Under the pieces are notes generated by a model. The model was not told the DNA's origin. It saw nothing but the letters and a program-made list of their open reading frames with translations, and searched no databases. Both the position numbers and the translations under genes were made by a program. Shown here in pieces: positions 5,990 through 8,845 of a DNA stretch of 8,845 nt; positions within the stretch are counted from its first letter, which is position 1, and each line of letters opens with the position of its first letter. Source of the DNA: an uncultured Eubacteriales bacterium (lineage in GTDB: Bacteria > Bacillota > Clostridia > Lachnospirales > Lachnospiraceae); the NCBI GenBank assembly GCA_949286775.1, contig CASEDW010000142.1:1-8845 (forward strand), written 5' to 3'.

Positions 5990-7375
5990 TTAAAGTGATT
6001 TGCTTTTTTTGAACACATCGTCAATAGTACCTGCCATAAGAAATGCCGACTCAGGAATATTGTCGCAGTCTCCTCCTAATATAGCCTGGAATCCATGGAT
6101 AGTGTCGGCTATATTTACGTACTGTCCCGGAATACCCGTAAAGACTTCTCCGACATGGAAAGGCTGAGAAAGGAATCTCTGAATCCTTCTGGCTCTGTTT
6201 ACCACGAGTTTTTCCTCTACGCCAAGCTCGTCAAGACCAAGAACGGCGATGATATCCTGAAGCTCTTTGTATTTCTGCAGCGTCTCCTGAACAGCTCTTG
6301 CCGTCTCATAGTGTTCCTTTCCGAGAATATGCGGCGTCAGGATACGCGATGTGGATTCAAGGGGATCCACCGCCGGATAAATACCGAGCTCAACGATGCT
6401 TCTGCTCAATACCGTCGTCGCGTCAAGATGCGAAAAGATTGTCGCAGGAGCCGGGTCAGTAAGGTCGTCCGCAGGCACATATACGGCCTGAACAGATGTG
6501 ATAGAGCCGTTTTTAGTAGAAGTGATACGTTCCTGAAGCTCACCCATCTCAGTTGCAAGAGTAGGCTGATATCCTACGGCTGACGGCATACGTCCTAAAA
6601 GAGCCGAAACCTCTGAACCTGCCTGCGTATATCTGAAGATGTTATCGATAAACAGAAGGACGTCCTGTCCGCTTTCATCCCTGAAATCCTCAGCGATAGT
6701 AAGTCCCGAAAGAGGAACACGAAGTCTTGCTCCGGGCGGTTCGTTCATCTGTCCGAATACAAGAGCCGTCTTGTTTATAACGCCCGACTCAGTCATTTCT
6801 TTCCAAAGATCGTTTCCTTCTCGTGAACGCTCTCCTACTCCGGCGAATACCGAATATCCTCCGTGAACATATGCTACATTTCGGATAAGTTCCTGGATAA
6901 GAACTGTTTTTCCTACTCCGGCTCCGCCGAAAAGACCGATCTTTCCGCCCTTTGCGTACGGCGCCAGAAGATCGACTACTTTGATGCCTGTTTCAAGTAT
7001 TTCTGTTGCCGGCTGGACATCCGTAAATTCAGGAGCCGATCTGTGTATAGGCATATATTTATCTGTTCTTACAGGTCCTTTATGGTCGATACATTCTCCT
7101 ACTACGTTAAAGATACGTCCGAGAGTCTGTTCGCCTACAGGCATTTTTATCGGAGCGCCGGTGTCAACAGCAATATTTCCTCTTGAAATTCCGTCTGTAG
7201 ACATAAGTGCGATGCATCTTACAATATTGTTTCCAAGGAGCTGCATGACCTCCATAACGACTTTACCGTTATCCGTCCTTACTTCCAAGGCATTATATAT
7301 TTCCGGCATCCTGTCAGAAGGAAACTGTACATCTACAACAGGGCCTATTACCCTTTTGATGATTCCATTTTCCAT
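5990..7375 (-). CDS. atpD: F1 ATP synthase beta subunit (catalytic)
   Basis: Catalytic nucleotide-binding subunit of the membrane-bound F-type ATP synthase, EC 7.1.2.2. The 461 residues are full length. The N-terminal beta-barrel starts MENGIIKRVIGPVVDVQF. The Walker A loop GGAGVGKT is at 150-157, the catalytic glutamate at 182 within GERSREGNDL, Walker B LLFIDN ends near 245 with Asp244, the adenine-pocket tyrosine is in GIYPAVDPLESTSR (Tyr333), and the ATPase alpha/beta signature PAVDPLESTS is at 334-343. The C-terminal lever usually reads DELSEED or DELSDED, but here it is DELGVEE (382-388), with one fewer acidic residue. The ribosome site AGGAG overlaps the atpG stop codon, consistent with translational coupling; the intergenic gap is 10 bases. 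Confidence 0.99.
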   Translation of the reverse strand: MENGIIKRVIGPVVDVQFPSDRMPEIYNALEVRTDNGKVVMEVMQLLGNNIVRCIALMSTDGISRGNIAVDTGAPIKMPVGEQTLGRIFNVVGECIDHKGPVRTDKYMPIHRSAPEFTDVQPATEILETGIKVVDLLAPYAKGGKIGLFGGAGVGKTVLIQELIRNVAYVHGGYSVFAGVGERSREGNDLWKEMTESGVINKTALVFGQMNEPPGARLRVPLSGLTIAEDFRDESGQDVLLFIDNIFRYTQAGSEVSALLGRMPSAVGYQPTLATEMGELQERITSTKNGSITSVQAVYVPADDLTDPAPATIFSHLDATTVLSRSIVELGIYPAVDPLESTSRILTPHILGKEHYETARAVQETLQKYKELQDIIAVLGLDELGVEEKLVVNRARRIQRFLSQPFHVGEVFTGIPGQYVNIADTIHGFQAILGGDCDNIPESAFLMAGTIDDVFKKSKSL

Positions 7376-7385
7376 AATGTACTCC

Positions 7386-8258
7386 TCATTTCTTCTTTCT
7401 TAAAGCTGCCGCTCCGCCGACTATTTCGTTGATCTCTGTCGTAATGGCAGCCTGTCTTGCTCTGTTAAGTTCTATCTGCAATTTTCCTATGAGTTCATTT
7501 GTGCTGTCCGAAGCGGAAGTCATAGCTATCATTCTCGAACTGTGCTCGCCGCATTTTGCCTCAAGAAGCGTGCAGTAAACACGGTTGTTAATACATCTCG
7601 ATATGATATATTCAAATACCTCGTTTTTATTCGGCGAGAAGATAATATTTCCGCTCGCCTGGGTATTAGCCACCTCTTCATTATGTATCTTTACCGGCAG
7701 AAGCTGTTTTGCGACAGGTTTCTGTCCAAGAGCCGATACAAACGACATATATACGAGCTGAACTTCATCCACTTCGCCGCTTTCAAAAAGATCCTGCAGA
7801 TAATACGAAAGATCAAGCGCCTGAGATTTTGTCGGAGCGTCTGATATTTCCGAGAAGTATTTCGATATCTTCAGACCGGAACGTTCCAATATATCTCTTC
7901 CCCAGCCTCCACAGACAACAACCTCATAATCTCTTGTTTCATTTGAAGCGATATCTTCCATAAATTTCAGGATCGACGAGTTATATACGCCGCAAAGTCC
8001 TCTGTTTCCCACAAATAAAACGTAACATAATTTTTTTACCGGATTTCTTTTCTTGGCGAATATATTCTCGAGACTGCCGTCGTCGACTAAAAGCGTGTCA
8101 AGAATATACGCGCTTGCTTCTGTAAAGGAACGCACTGGTCCCAAAAGGGATTGCACTTTTCTAAGCTTTGAAGCCGCAACCATTTTCATGGCTTTAGTGA
8201 TCTGTTCTGTATTATGTATACTTTTGATCCTTGCATCTATTGCTTTTACATTTGCCAT
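7386..8258 (-). CDS. atpG: F1 ATP synthase gamma subunit
   Basis: Rotor shaft of F1: its N- and C-terminal helices form the coiled coil that turns inside the alpha3-beta3 ring. The 290 residues match the family. The N-terminal helix reads IKSIHNTEQITKAMKMVAAS, the gamma signature, and continues KLRKVQ. The C-terminal helix contains RMIAMTSASDS (242-252) and ends ITTEINEIVGGAAALRKKK, the second hallmark. The central Rossmann-like part has LCYVLFVGNRGLCGVYNSS. It follows atpA after 32 bases, with a moderate ribosome site (AAGGAAAAGAG), and its TGA stop overlaps the atpD ribosome site. Nothing is missing. Confidence 0.98.
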   Translation of the reverse strand: MANVKAIDARIKSIHNTEQITKAMKMVAASKLRKVQSLLGPVRSFTEASAYILDTLLVDDGSLENIFAKKRNPVKKLCYVLFVGNRGLCGVYNSSILKFMEDIASNETRDYEVVVCGGWGRDILERSGLKISKYFSEISDAPTKSQALDLSYYLQDLFESGEVDEVQLVYMSFVSALGQKPVAKQLLPVKIHNEEVANTQASGNIIFSPNKNEVFEYIISRCINNRVYCTLLEAKCGEHSSRMIAMTSASDSTNELIGKLQIELNRARQAAITTEINEIVGGAAALRKKK

Positions 8259-8290
8259 ACTGCGTTTCTCTTTTCCTTAATAATTACAAA

Positions 8291-8845
8291 TCAAAAAATT
8301 TTCTTGAACTCTTTAATTATCTCATCCAGTCTTGCGGTTACCTTGTCGTCAAGGTTTTTATTTGAAAGAACAATATCCTTGAATTCAGGATAAACCTGAT
8401 TTACATGATTTATAAGCTGCTCTTCAAAGTCCGCAAGTCTGTCGATCTCGATATCGTCCGCCAATCCGGAACTTCCAAGATAAATAGAAATAACCTGATC
8501 CGCTACGGACATAGGCACATACTGCCCCTGTTTTAAGAGTTCAGACATATGAGCGCCTCTTGTAATCGTCGCCTGTGTTGATTTGTCCAGCTCTGATCCG
8601 AACTGCGCGAAGGCCACAAGCTCTCTGTACTGCGCGAGATCCATACGAAGACGTCCGGCAAACTGTTTCATTGCTTTGAGCTGCGCCGCGCCGCCTACAC
8701 GCGATACGGAAAGTCCGACATTAATAGCGGGGCGAACTCCCGAATGGAAGAGGTCTGTTTCCAGGAATATCTGTCCGTCTGTTATCGAAATTACGTTTGT
8801 AGGAATATATGCGCTGATATCTCCTGCCTGGGTTTCGATAATAGG
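8291..8845 (-). CDS. atpA: F1 ATP synthase alpha subunit, C-terminal part (cut by window edge)
   Basis: The reading frame is open to the right edge, and 184 residues are visible, the C-terminal third of a protein normally about 500 long; the N-terminus and Walker A region lie outside. The fragment begins PIIETQAGDISAYIPTNVIS, continues into GQIFLETDLF, and carries the alpha/beta signature PAINVGLSVS (fragment residues 39-48) followed at once by the arginine finger in SRVGGAAQ (codon 8701-8699), which completes the catalytic site on the neighbouring beta subunit. The rest, starting LKAMKQFAGRLRMDLAQYRE, is the C-terminal helical domain and ends in a Lys/Phe-rich KEFKKIF. An internal ATG at 8671 is not the start, because homologous sequence continues upstream of it. 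Alpha, gamma, beta, epsilon is the standard order. Confidence 0.98.
   Translation of the reverse strand, partial: PIIETQAGDISAYIPTNVISITDGQIFLETDLFHSGVRPAINVGLSVSRVGGAAQLKAMKQFAGRLRMDLAQYRELVAFAQFGSELDKSTQATITRGAHMSELLKQGQYVPMSVADQVISIYLGSSGLADDIEIDRLADFEEQLINHVNQVYPEFKDIVLSNKNLDDKVTARLDEIIKEFKKIF

Noticed and set aside
8291..8671. The in-frame ATG at 8671 as the start of a short separate protein.
   Set aside because: Clear ATP synthase alpha sequence, including the arginine finger, continues in frame upstream to the window edge, so this methionine is internal.

Overview
The window looks like the chromosome of a low-to-moderate GC member of the Firmicutes, most likely a clostridium of the Lachnospiraceae type. 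The evidence is a CodY with the conserved C-terminal DNA-binding helix, a CIRCE-controlled groES-groEL pair, a TopA with three C-terminal zinc ribbons and an F-type ATP synthase operon in the usual bacterial order. The genus call is inference from gene content and protein style; no rRNA or other marker is present.

Layout, left to right. Positions 1-212 (minus strand, immediately downstream of groEL) hold no convincing protein. They fold, as minus-strand RNA, into a dense set of hairpins closed by a long terminal helix. I read this as a structured non-coding RNA, with the HEARO / IscB omega-RNA class as the leading candidate, beginning almost on the groEL stop codon and running toward a gene that lies outside the window. 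Positions 210-2111 are groEL and groES on the minus strand, preceded by a sigma-A promoter and a CIRCE operator for HrcA. The 300-base divergent region 2112-2412 carries that promoter, then CodY-box-like sites and a probable codY promoter on the other side. codY (2413-3198, plus) converges on topA (3297-5351, minus), and the two share a bidirectional terminator. After an AT-rich gap with the topA promoter region and the atp terminator come atpC, atpD, atpG and the C-terminal third of atpA, all minus strand, forming the distal end of the ATP synthase operon that enters from the right edge.

How the parts work together: most of the window is core housekeeping. It covers protein folding under stress (GroES/GroEL), nutrient-responsive global repression (CodY, probably autoregulated), relaxation of negative supercoils (TopA) and energy conversion (F1 alpha, gamma, beta and epsilon subunits). 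The exceptional part is the left edge. A compact structured RNA is apparently inserted at the 3' end of groEL with no terminator between them, so it would be made as the 3' tail of the heat-shock transcript. If it is an omega-RNA, its guide would be the groEL 3' end itself.
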